A stretch of DNA of 64,000 nucleotides from the NCBI RefSeq assembly GCF_028609885.1, contig NZ_CP063195.1, forward strand, positions 186,001 to 250,000, given 5' to 3'. Within the stretch, counting starts at the first letter, position 1. Every line of letters starts with the position of its first letter. Made by a program: the position numbers and the translations under genes. Below, in pieces: positions 26,720-34,670 of the stretch. A model generated the notes under the pieces. That model was given only the letters and a program-made list of their open reading frames with translations. It did not search any database and was not told the DNA's origin. The stretch comes from Corynebacterium jeikeium. GTDB lineage: Bacteria > Actinomycetota > Actinomycetes > Mycobacteriales > Mycobacteriaceae.

Positions 26720-26832
26720 ATGTCCTAAATCTTCCACTCTGTTTATATAACTATTTCTTTTGTGCAGGTCAGGACGTTTTGACGATGTCGTCATTTCAGT
26801 GGAAAACGTCAAAAGTGGAAGATTTGGGACAT
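26720..26832. repeat. 113-base nested inverted repeat
   Basis: The 19-base arms 26720-26738 and 26814-26832 are reverse complements with one mismatch that would be a G-U pair in RNA. Between them lies a second inverted pair, GACGTTTT and AAAACGTC, which can alternatively pair in a shifted register as TTTTGACG with CGTCAAAA. The element sits between the Fe-S gene's terminator and the start of the Pro/Gly-rich gene. It contains no open frame. Confidence 0.75.
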
Positions 26833-26850
26833 CACGTTGGCGGCGAAAGC

Positions 26851-26894
26851 AAAAGCGGCGACAGATCCAGCGTTCTGCTGGACCCGCCACCGCT
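26851..26894 (-). terminator. probable terminator of the Fe-S oxidoreductase gene
   Basis: TCCAGC (26866-26871) pairs with GCTGGA (26877-26882), extended by AGCGG/CCGCT outer arms with a bulge. On the minus strand it ends in CCGCTTTTGC. It lies 25 bases after the Fe-S gene stop. Confidence 0.55.
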
Positions 26895-26918
26895 ATTCAG
26901 CGTGCGAGCTAGTCGCTT

Positions 26919-29900
26919 TTACTGTGCGCCTGGTGCGCCCGGAGCACCCGGAGCGCCGGGGACGATGTTGGTCAGCTTAATTGGACCGCCATCGTTGGCC
27001 GGCTGTGCCGGTTGTGCTGGCTGCGCCGGAGTTGCTTCTGCCGGTGCTTCCTCGGCCTGTTCAGCTTCGGCCTGCCCGGTTTCAGCCTGTGGCTCCTCGG
27101 ACGGAGCCTCTGCCTCAGCAGGTGCCTCGGCCGGAGTCTCAGCCTGCTGATCCTCTGCCGGAGCTGCCGGGGCAGCAGCGGGAGCAGCAGCTGCAGCCGG
27201 TGCAGCTGGTGCTGCGGAAGCCGGGGCACCCGGTGCGCCCGGGGTGGTGGCCGCCAGCTTGATCGGGCCACCATCCTGAGCCGGCTGAGCCGCCGGTGTT
27301 GTCTGCTCTGCCGGTGCAGACGGAGCAGGAGCAGCCGGAGTGGCCTGCGGAGCCTCAGCGGACTCGGCTGCAGCAGCGCCAGCGCCAGCTGCGGCGGCAC
27401 CTGCACCAGCGGCGGCTGCCGGAGCTGCGGCCGGAGCGGCAGGAGCGCCCGGGGCACCCGGTGCGCCAGGAGCGGTGGCGTTCAGCTTGATTGGGCCACC
27501 ATCTTGAGCCGGCTGTGCAGCCGGTGCTGCCGGTGCAGACTGTTCAGCCTTCGGGGCATCTTCAGACTTGTTGGACTCAGCAGCCGGAGCAGCAGGCGCT
27601 GCCGGAGCGCCCGGAGCAGCAGGAGCGCCAGCGGACGGAGCACTAGGGGCGCCCGGAGCTGCCGGTGCGCCAGCGGAAGGAGCACTAGGTGCAGCGGGAG
27701 CGCCCGGAGCGGCCGGAGCAGCAGGTGCACCAGGAGCAGCTGGAGCGCCAGCGGACGGAGCACTAGGAGCGCCCGGAGCTGCCGGTGCGCCGCTGGTCTT
27801 CGGCGCTTCCTGAGTGTCTTCAGACTTCGGTGCGGCAGGAGCACCCGGAGCTGCAGGGGCACCTGGAGCGGCAGGAGCACCCGGAGCAGCAGGAGCACCC
27901 GGGGCTGCAGGTGCGCCAGCGGAAGGAGCACTAGGAGCAGCGGGAGCGCCCGGAGCGGCCGGAGCAGCAGGTGCACCAGGAGCAGCTGGAGCGCCAGCGG
28001 AAGGGGCACTAGGTGCAGCGGGAGCAGCTGGAGCGCCCGGAGCTGCAGGAGCAGCAGGTGTGCCAGCGGAAGGAGCACTAGGTGCAGCAGGAGCCGCCGG
28101 GGCACTCGGGGCACCCGGAGCACTCGGAGCTGCAGCAGCACCCGCAGCGGCAGCGCCGCCAGCAGCAGCCGCGCCACCAGCGGCGGCAGCAGCTTCCTTC
28201 TTCTTCTTGGCTTCTTCAGCCTTGCGCTTCTTTTCCTCGGCAGCCTTCTTCTTGGCTTCTTCCTCGGCCTTGCGCTCGGCTTCCTCGCGGGCCAGCTTCT
28301 CCTCGTCTACCCAGCCACGCTCAGGCGCAACCAGGAACTCCGGGGACTTCGGTGCGGGCAGCTCGCCGTCGACCAGGACGGACTCGCGGAACATCTGGGC
28401 GATATCCAGAACCTGGGTACGGTCTGCCTTGTTCTCGATCTCGGACTGACGGTTGTTCACACCGTCGGTCATCATCGTCTTACAGAACGGGCAGCCGATG
28501 GCGATGGCGTCCGAGCCGGTGGCCAGAGCCTCGTCCGTACGGTTCAGGTTGATGCGCTCGCCCAGGTGCTCTTCCATCCACATGCGAGCACCACCAGCAC
28601 CACAGCAGAAGCCGGTATCGCGGTTGCGATCCATCTCCACCAGGTTGGCGCCGGAAGCGCCGATCAGCTCACGCGGGGCCTCGAAAACCTTGTTGTGGCG
28701 ACCCAGGAAGCACGGATCGTGGTAGGTGACCTGACGGCCGTTCTGCGGTGCAGATACTGGCTCCAGGCGACCCTCGCGGATCAGCTTGTTCAGCAGCTGA
28801 GTGTGGTGGACGACCTGGTAGTTACCGCCCAGATCCGGGTACTCGTTGCGCAGGGTGTTGAAGCAGTGTGCACAGGTCACAACAATCTTGCGCTGCTTCG
28901 GAGGCACGCCCTCGAAAGCGTTATCCAGCATCTCGATGTTCTGCTCTGCCAGCATCTGGAAGAGGAACTCGTTACCGGCGCGGCGGGCGGAGTCACCAGT
29001 ACAGCCCTCGCCCTCGCCCAGCACGGCGTACTTCACGCCGGCGGTGTACAGCAGGTCGGCAACAGCGCGGGTGGTCTTCACCGCGTTGTCGTCGTACACG
29101 CCCGCACAGCCGACCCAGAACAGGTACTCGGTGTCGTCGAAGTTCTCGATGTCCTCGCCGAAGACTGGCACCTCGATGCCGTCTTCCTTGGCCTTCTGGA
29201 TCCAATCGGAGCGCTTGTTGTTGTTCTGGCCCCACGGGTTGCCCTTGGTCTCCAGGTTCTTGAACAGGCCACCCAGCTCGGTCGGGAAGTCAGACTCAAC
29301 CAGCACCTGGTAGCGGCGCATGTCGACAATGTGGTCGATGTGCTCGATGTCCACCGGGCACTGTTCCACACAAGCACCACAGTTGGTGCAGGACCACAGC
29401 ACGTCGGGGTCGATAACACCCATCTCGCCCGCAGCAACCAACTGCAGCAACGGCATGTCCGCGTGGGCGTCAACAGAAGGATCGTCCAGAACGGCAGTGT
29501 CGGTGGCGCCTTCGCCGGAGAACATGCCACCTGCGTGGGCGGCGTCCTTGCGTGCGGCCTTCAGGTACGGCGCGGACTCGATGGCGTGGTCACGCAGGTT
29601 GGTGATCAGCAGCTTCGGGCTCAGCGGCTTCGCAGTGTTCCAAGCCGGGCACTGCTCCTGGCAGCGTCCACACTCGGTACACGAGGTGAAGTCCATCCAG
29701 CCCTTCCAGGTGAAGTCGTCGATCTTGCCAACGCCGATCGCGTCTTCTTCCGGGTCTGCGTTTTCCATGGTCAGCATGCGGCCGCCGGAGGTCAGCGGCT
29801 TCGCTGCGCCCAGGGCGTTGCGGCCGTCGGAGTTGCGCTTCAGGAAGATGTTGAAGAACGCCATGAAGCGGTGCCAGGCAACGCCCCACTTGACGTTCTG

Positions 29901-30650
29901 GCCCACGATGAACAGCCAGATCATGCCGGACAGCAGCTTGATCAGTGCGAAGATGGAGACCAGCAGCGGGGATTCCGGCAGGATCTTGGCCAGTTGCATG
30001 GTGAAGAAGTCGGTGGCCGCGTGGCCGCCCTCGTAGCTGGCGAAGGTGGCGATCTTGGATGCCTTCACGAAGATCATGCCCAGACCCTCGATCAGCACGA
30101 CGGCCTCAACGAAGTACGCCGCGCCGGAGTTGGAGCCGTAGAAGCGGGCCTTCTTATCCTTGTCGCCGATCTTCTGGCGAATGATGATCAGCGTGATAAT
30201 GCCGATGACGGTGCCGAGACCCAGTAGCTCGTCTACGAAGTGGTACAGACCCCAGCTGCCGATGATGGGCCAGCCGCCTTCGGGGTCGAAGATCTGAATG
30301 TAGGCCTCGAACCACACCATGGCTCCCAACAGGAAGCCGACCATGACGAGCCAGTGGGCGATTGCCACGCCTGGCTTCTTGGCCATCTTGGTGTGACCGA
30401 TGATCTCCTTGATCAGGTTCATCAGTCGGCCGGCGGGGTTATCTGTCCTCTTCAGTGCCGGTTGGCCCAGTCGGATCGTGGTAAAGATCTGCGCCGCGCC
30501 ACGGATGAAGAAAATCCAAGCGGGCAGTGAAAGCAGTGCGCCAATGATGCCCAGCGGAACGGTGATGTTCCACGGAATGTCATTGGAGGTCGCCTGCCCT
30601 GCTGCAAGCAGGTCCATTATTGTGCTCCTCGAAAGTCCTGTATGAGCCAC
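26919..30650 (-). CDS. membrane (Fe-S)-binding oxidoreductase, HdrD/GlpC-like (Rv0338c-like), with long Ala-Pro-Gly tail
   Basis: A 1243-residue three-part protein. Residues about 20-260 hold five membrane helices of the NarI/heme-b type. Residues about 320-440 carry two [4Fe-4S] motifs, CTECGRCQEQCPAWN and CTNCGACVEQCPVDIEH. Two CCG domains follow, with EGEGCTGDSARR, VTCAHCFNTLRNEYP, YHDPCFLGRHN and DTGFCCGAGGARMW. This resembles heterodisulfide-reductase subunit D and the essential mycobacterial Rv0338c, probably passing electrons between the quinone pool and a thiol/disulfide or acyl-CoA partner. After a Lys/Glu/Ala coiled-coil-like stretch (about 775-815), residues 815-1243 are almost only Ala, Pro, Gly and Ser with three GGPIKL modules. 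The natural electron donor is unknown. Confidence 0.85.
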   Translation of the reverse strand: MAHTGLSRSTIMDLLAAGQATSNDIPWNITVPLGIIGALLSLPAWIFFIRGAAQIFTTIRLGQPALKRTDNPAGRLMNLIKEIIGHTKMAKKPGVAIAHWLVMVGFLLGAMVWFEAYIQIFDPEGGWPIIGSWGLYHFVDELLGLGTVIGIITLIIIRQKIGDKDKKARFYGSNSGAAYFVEAVVLIEGLGMIFVKASKIATFASYEGGHAATDFFTMQLAKILPESPLLVSIFALIKLLSGMIWLFIVGQNVKWGVAWHRFMAFFNIFLKRNSDGRNALGAAKPLTSGGRMLTMENADPEEDAIGVGKIDDFTWKGWMDFTSCTECGRCQEQCPAWNTAKPLSPKLLITNLRDHAIESAPYLKAARKDAAHAGGMFSGEGATDTAVLDDPSVDAHADMPLLQLVAAGEMGVIDPDVLWSCTNCGACVEQCPVDIEHIDHIVDMRRYQVLVESDFPTELGGLFKNLETKGNPWGQNNNKRSDWIQKAKEDGIEVPVFGEDIENFDDTEYLFWVGCAGVYDDNAVKTTRAVADLLYTAGVKYAVLGEGEGCTGDSARRAGNEFLFQMLAEQNIEMLDNAFEGVPPKQRKIVVTCAHCFNTLRNEYPDLGGNYQVVHHTQLLNKLIREGRLEPVSAPQNGRQVTYHDPCFLGRHNKVFEAPRELIGASGANLVEMDRNRDTGFCCGAGGARMWMEEHLGERINLNRTDEALATGSDAIAIGCPFCKTMMTDGVNNRQSEIENKADRTQVLDIAQMFRESVLVDGELPAPKSPEFLVAPERGWVDEEKLAREEAERKAEEEAKKKAAEEKKRKAEEAKKKKEAAAAAGGAAAAGGAAAAGAAAAPSAPGAPSAPAAPAAPSAPSAGTPAAPAAPGAPAAPAAPSAPSAGAPAAPGAPAAPAAPGAPAAPSAPSAGAPAAPGAPAAPGAPAAPGAPAAPGAPAAPKSEDTQEAPKTSGAPAAPGAPSAPSAGAPAAPGAPAAPAAPGAPAAPSAPSAGAPAAPGAPSAPSAGAPAAPGAPAAPAAPAAESNKSEDAPKAEQSAPAAPAAQPAQDGGPIKLNATAPGAPGAPGAPAAPAAAPAAAAGAGAAAAGAGAAAAESAEAPQATPAAPAPSAPAEQTTPAAQPAQDGGPIKLAATTPGAPGAPASAAPAAPAAAAAPAAAPAAPAEDQQAETPAEAPAEAEAPSEEPQAETGQAEAEQAEEAPAEATPAQPAQPAQPANDGGPIKLTNIVPGAPGAPGAPGAQ
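26930..28190 (-). repeat. low-complexity Ala-Pro-Gly coding repeat with three GGPIKL modules
   Basis: About 1.26 kb of the Fe-S gene encodes GAPAAP-, SAPSAG- and PGAPGAP-type units. Three larger repeats of the form QPAxDGGPIKL followed by PGAPGAP lie near 27483-27510, 27254-27285 and 26974-27005. The DNA is made of variant 9-, 15- and 21-base tandem units, which makes length variation between strains likely. Confidence 0.85.
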
Positions 30651-30806
30651 GTTGACTCAGTCAAGTAGTTCACATCCGAGCTGGAATCGGAATATGTATG
30701 AACTAATTACTTGCTAGGTAGATTAACAATTGAACAGGGGTTTGGTGAAGTTTTCTCCGCTGGTCGCACCTATTTTTTGGCAGTATTTTAGAAACGGTGA
30801 TGTTGC

Positions 30807-31766
30807 TTAAATATCCCGAGCTGCTGTGTTGTGCGCCACAGAAATGATCGCTTTCCGGGCTGCGCGCCCTGCCTTTGAATGTCGCAGATGGTATAGGCGG
30901 TTGCCGCTAGCGCCTTCGTGGAGGATGACTGTGGCTCCATTTTTCTTTAATTTCGACGCCTCGTCGACGATCCCCGGGCTTCCCTTATCCTTCTTGGCGA
31001 AGAAGATGTGTACTTCAGTGTCTAACGCACGGTCTGTGATCGAACTATCGGCTCCGAAGAGCTGTTTCAGTAGGGTTATGTCTTTAGCTTGGGGCGCCAG
31101 CAGCACAATGGTGCGCGGTGCGGTCGCTTCCTGGAGTGCGTCCAATAACTCGGGGATGCATGACGATTCCGCTATGGCTGTTACGAGTTGAGGGCCGTGG
31201 TCCGTTAGGAGGTTGCGGTAGGTCTGGCGAATGGTCGCAGAGCCTGTGGGGGAGGCGGTAGCGGTTGAAGATGCTGTGCCGGGGTGCGTTGAAGATGCTG
31301 TGGTGGGGTGTGGGGGAGGAGTGGAAGGTGATGTGGAAGTTTTATTGGCGCGGGGGATTGGTATTTCAACTCGAAGATCGGTTTCCGCGAGTTGCCAGGC
31401 GAGGTTCCAATGTCTGTTTGTGAATGGCTCCGAGGGGGAGTGTGGCGCAATAAAAAGAACAGCCTGTGAAGCTGCGTGTTCGGGTGGAATCTCCGCCAAG
31501 GCGGAAGTGTGCGGGCTGTAGCGCGTGGCGTCGGTGGCATGAGAGCCCCTGAACTGCATAGGGGCAATGGAGTAGACGGTATGTGTATCGCAGGGGTGGG
31601 AGCTCATTGTGAAATGCTGTCGCAACGCATGAGGGGGTTCAGGGGTGGCGCGGGTGAAGATGTCCATGGCGTCCAAGCTTAAGGCACCCTGCGGTGCTGT
31701 CGAGAAAAGTTCAAGGGGTTGAAATCTAAATATGCCGTAAGGTAGTTTCTTTTCTAATAATGACAA
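30807..31766 (-). CDS. unrecognised protein, possibly a diverged alpha/beta-hydrolase
   Basis: A 319-residue protein starting at TTG 31766, divergent from an ABC importer with a 47-base shared promoter gap. I do not recognise the family. The pieces QAVLFIAPHSPSEPFTNRHWNLAWQLAETDLRV (strand, then helix), LVTAIAESSCIPELLDAL (a possible nucleophile elbow with Ser, but not G-x-S-x-G), TIVLLAPQAKD, VHIFFAKKDKGSPG (possible acid) and NRLYHLRHSKAG (possible histidine) follow the order of an alpha/beta-hydrolase. A Ser/Thr/Pro/His-rich linker lies at about residues 140-175. Methionines at residues 34 and 53 are other start choices. Codon use is less GC-biased than in neighbouring core genes. Function unknown; a role tied to the importer's substrate is a guess. 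Confidence 0.55.
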   Translation of the reverse strand: MSLLEKKLPYGIFRFQPLELFSTAPQGALSLDAMDIFTRATPEPPHALRQHFTMSSHPCDTHTVYSIAPMQFRGSHATDATRYSPHTSALAEIPPEHAASQAVLFIAPHSPSEPFTNRHWNLAWQLAETDLRVEIPIPRANKTSTSPSTPPPHPTTASSTHPGTASSTATASPTGSATIRQTYRNLLTDHGPQLVTAIAESSCIPELLDALQEATAPRTIVLLAPQAKDITLLKQLFGADSSITDRALDTEVHIFFAKKDKGSPGIVDEASKLKKNGATVILHEGASGNRLYHLRHSKAGRAARKAIISVAHNTAARDI

Positions 31767-31813
31767 TGAATTGCAATAAGCGCCTTAAATAGGGTGCTGG
31801 ACAGGAATGACGT

Positions 31814-33431
31814 ATGCGAACAAAACTGCGGCGAGGGGCAGCATGTGCCTTAACCAGCGTGATGATTGGAGGGGCGCTGGTAGCCTGCGGTGACCCGAGC
31901 CGCCAAGCTTCCGGTGGGGAGGGCCAGTACCCCACCCCGGCTGGTTTTGGCAGACCGTAAAGCTGGCGATGGATTCCACCCAGCGACGGGATATGCCCAA
32001 ACCGGGGTGAGCCCGATCTACGACGGTCTGCTGCGACCAGAGCCATCGTCGTCAGACAAGGTTCCGAACTTTGTGCCAGCACTGGCTGCGGAAATGCCGA
32101 AACACAATGCTGACTCCACGAAGTGGACTGTGAAGCTCAAAGAAGGAGTGAAGTTCAGCGATGGTTCTGATTTCGATGCCGAAGATGTGAAGGCATCGTA
32201 TGACGTAGCCAAAGACATTTCCGTCGGTTCCGAAGTAGTCAGCCGCTACGACATCATCGACGAGGTGCAGATCCAAGATCCGCACACCGTGGTGTTTAAG
32301 TTGCGTTCCCCACTTGCCGAAATGTTGTCGCGACTCACCTACGCGATCGCTCCCTCCGAGATGCTGGGCAAAGGGGCAGTTACCCAAAGCAAGCTGAATA
32401 CCGAACCCGTGGGTACTGGCGCTTACCACCTGAAGGAGCGCCGGGGTGATGAAACGATCTTTGAAGCCAACGACAACTATTTTGACGGTGCGCCGGAAGT
32501 CAAGGAATTGGTTGTTACGACCGCTGCGGATGATACGGCCCGCGCGCAGCGCGTAGCTGCTGGTGAAATTGATGGTGCGGCTATTCCGCCCAGCCAACTG
32601 AAGGGGTTAGAAGGTAAGGATGGCATCAGCGTGGATGTCACCAAGACGGCTGATTGGCGGGGTATTTCTTTCCCTGAAACGCCCGAGTTCGCCGATCCGA
32701 AGGTGCGCTTGGCATTGAACCTCGCCGCTGATCGGCAGGCATTTATTGATGGACCATTGGCAGGGCAGGGCACTCCGATCTCTGGACTATTGTCCTCAAT
32801 CTACGGTGATGCCCACGATCCATCCCTGGATTTCCAACACGACGTGGCCAAAGCGGAGAAACTACTCGATGAAGCTGGGTGGAAGAAGAACAGCCAGGGT
32901 GTGCGGGAAAAAGACGGTAAGCCCTTCCACGTAGACCTCTACTATGCAGGCAACGACACGCTACGCCGAGACATCGCCATCGAGTTCGCCTCGCAGATGA
33001 AGAAGCTGGGCCTAGAGTTCGAAACCAAGTCCAGCACGTGGCATGACATCGAACCGAAGGTACACGATGTGTCGGTCGTTTTGGGCGGCGGATCGGCCCC
33101 TTATGACGCCACGGTGATGGCCTATGAGTATTTGCACACACGCACACCCGCGACGGGTAAGTGGGCCAATCCAGGCAACTACGGCTCCAAGAAAATGGAT
33201 GACCTGCTGGATGAGACGCGCAGTGAGAACGAAGAGGCGAAGCGCAACCAACTGTGGCGCAAGATCCAAGCCGAGCACGCAGAAAACCCATCCATGCTGG
33301 CTTTGGCGAACGTCAACCACATTTACGTCTCAAAGGAAAATTCGTGGAAGAAACCGAATCTCCTGCTCGAGCCCCATATTCACGGCGTGACGTGGGGGCC
33401 TTGGTGGCGCCTAGTCGCTTGGAAGAAATAA
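31814..33431 (+). pseudogene. oligopeptide/nickel-type ABC importer substrate-binding lipoprotein, frameshifted after the signal peptide
   Basis: ATG 31814 opens a frame that encodes a lipoprotein signal peptide MRTKLRRGAACALTSVMIGG ending in the lipobox LVAC (Cys25), but it stops at TAA 31958-31960. The mature family 5 extracellular binding protein is encoded one base out of phase, from about 31890 to 33431 (LVLADRKAGDGFHP, then SPIYDGLL, a long periplasmic domain, and HIYVSKENSW at the end). Deleting one C from the CCCCACCCC tract at 31930-31938 joins the two frames as QYPT-RLVLADR. The extra base could be a true mutation, a phase-variable tract or a base-calling error. A GTG at 31890 could start a signal-less, cytoplasmic version. 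Confidence 0.82.
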
Positions 33432-33434
33432 CTC

Positions 33435-34670
33435 ATGAGAGCGGTTTCTACCACTTCTTCTGCTGCTAACTCCGCTCATGGCAGAGCCGCTGTGAACACT
33501 GCGGACGTTCACACCGCTGAAGGTCACACTGGTGCTGGTCATCCTGCTCCTGGTCACGTTGGTGCTGTTCGGATTGCAGATAAGACAAGCTCGGCTGGAG
33601 CATCTCATTCAAACGGAGTTTCCGGTTCAGACGGGGCACCCACTTCAGCAAAAACTCGGCAGTCCTGGCGCAGGTTTGTATTGCCGGGGCGCCGGGATAA
33701 CCTCGGCGGGATCGGCCGGATGGTTGGTACGCGCTTGTTGCTCATTGCCGTGACAACCGTGGTGGTCAGCTTCATCATGTTCGGCCTCGCTGCCTTGTCG
33801 CCGTTTGATCCCCTTGCGCACCACCTCGGCGCGAACTACGGCAACTACACTGCCGAAGAACGCGCGAGCATTGCCTCTTCTTTGGGGCTCGACGCCCCGT
33901 GGTACCAGCAATGGGCCTCCTGGTGGGGGCACGTTTTTACAGGTGATCTGGGTTGGTCCCGGGTGTACAGCAAACCGGTTGTTGAAGTTATTGGCGAGCG
34001 CCTGCCGTGGACGATGCTGCTATCCGGAGCGGGCCTGTTGCTGATGCTGGCGATTGCAGCGCTTCTCGGCTTGAGCGCTGCTCGCCGACCCGGCGGAGTG
34101 GTGGATCGGGCGATAACCGCGTTGGGCGTATTTGTGGCAGCTACTCCTTCCTACATTTATGCCCTAGGAAGCGTGCTATTTTTTGGCGTGTTCTGGCACC
34201 TCATCCCCGTGGGAGGAGCCGCGCCGGTCGGTAAGTCCCCGTCACTGGGAACGGTGGGGCCATATCTCATCGCACCGGCTGTCGTTCTAGCGATCTCGCA
34301 GCTGTCGTGGTCTTTGTTGACGATGCAACGCGCTACTGCCGAAGCCGTTGAGTCGCCAGCGGTTGCCAACGCGCGCTTGCGTGGTCTCTCCGAACACACG
34401 ATCCTCGTTCGGCATGTGCTGCCTATGTCGCTCATGCCGCTGATCACTTTGATCGGAGCGCGCCTCGGCGAGATGGTCGTCGGAGCAGTGATTGTGGAAA
34501 CGGTTTTCTCCTGGCCGGGGTTGGCGCAAGCCACGGTGGAATCGGCTGTGGCTGTGGACTTTCACCTGCTGGCATTCACCACGGTCGCGACCACGGTAGT
34601 GGTGATGTTGGGATCTCTATTGAGCGATCTGTCCTACGTATTGATCGACCCGAGGGTAAGCGATGTCTAA
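33435..34670 (+). CDS. ABC importer permease, DppB/OppB type, with His-rich N-terminal extension
   Basis: The 411-residue protein is the first permease of a peptide/nickel-type ABC importer. Helices start only at residue 98 (VGTRLLLIAVTTVVVSFIMF). The cytoplasmic coupling loop is visible as ANARLRGLSEHTILVRHVLP near residue 315, followed by the typical GEMVVGAVIVETVFSWPGLA. The first 95 residues are extra compared with the family and include histidines at 26, 31, 36 and 41, spaced exactly five apart. A downstream ATG at 33720 would remove the extension. It starts three bases after the binding-protein frame and overlaps the next gene by eight bases, so the cluster is one operon. Confidence 0.83.
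   Translation: MRAVSTTSSAANSAHGRAAVNTADVHTAEGHTGAGHPAPGHVGAVRIADKTSSAGASHSNGVSGSDGAPTSAKTRQSWRRFVLPGRRDNLGGIGRMVGTRLLLIAVTTVVVSFIMFGLAALSPFDPLAHHLGANYGNYTAEERASIASSLGLDAPWYQQWASWWGHVFTGDLGWSRVYSKPVVEVIGERLPWTMLLSGAGLLLMLAIAALLGLSAARRPGGVVDRAITALGVFVAATPSYIYALGSVLFFGVFWHLIPVGGAAPVGKSPSLGTVGPYLIAPAVVLAISQLSWSLLTMQRATAEAVESPAVANARLRGLSEHTILVRHVLPMSLMPLITLIGARLGEMVVGAVIVETVFSWPGLAQATVESAVAVDFHLLAFTTVATTVVVMLGSLLSDLSYVLIDPRVSDV

Noticed and set aside
26930..28190. CRISPR-like or satellite array
   Set aside because: The repeats are in-frame coding units of variable length without fixed spacers, so neither a CRISPR array nor a structural satellite.
27814..28449. Long plus-strand open frame encoding a Gly-Ala-Pro collagen-like protein
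   Set aside because: It is the exact antisense of the Ala-Pro-Gly coding repeat of the Fe-S gene. GC-rich repeats are open in several frames, and this one has no ribosome site or recognisable domain.
27012..30227. 1071-residue plus-strand open frame opposite the Fe-S gene
   Set aside because: Composition is Ser/Arg/Cys-rich nonsense from the antisense of Fe-S codons and repeats; no family features.
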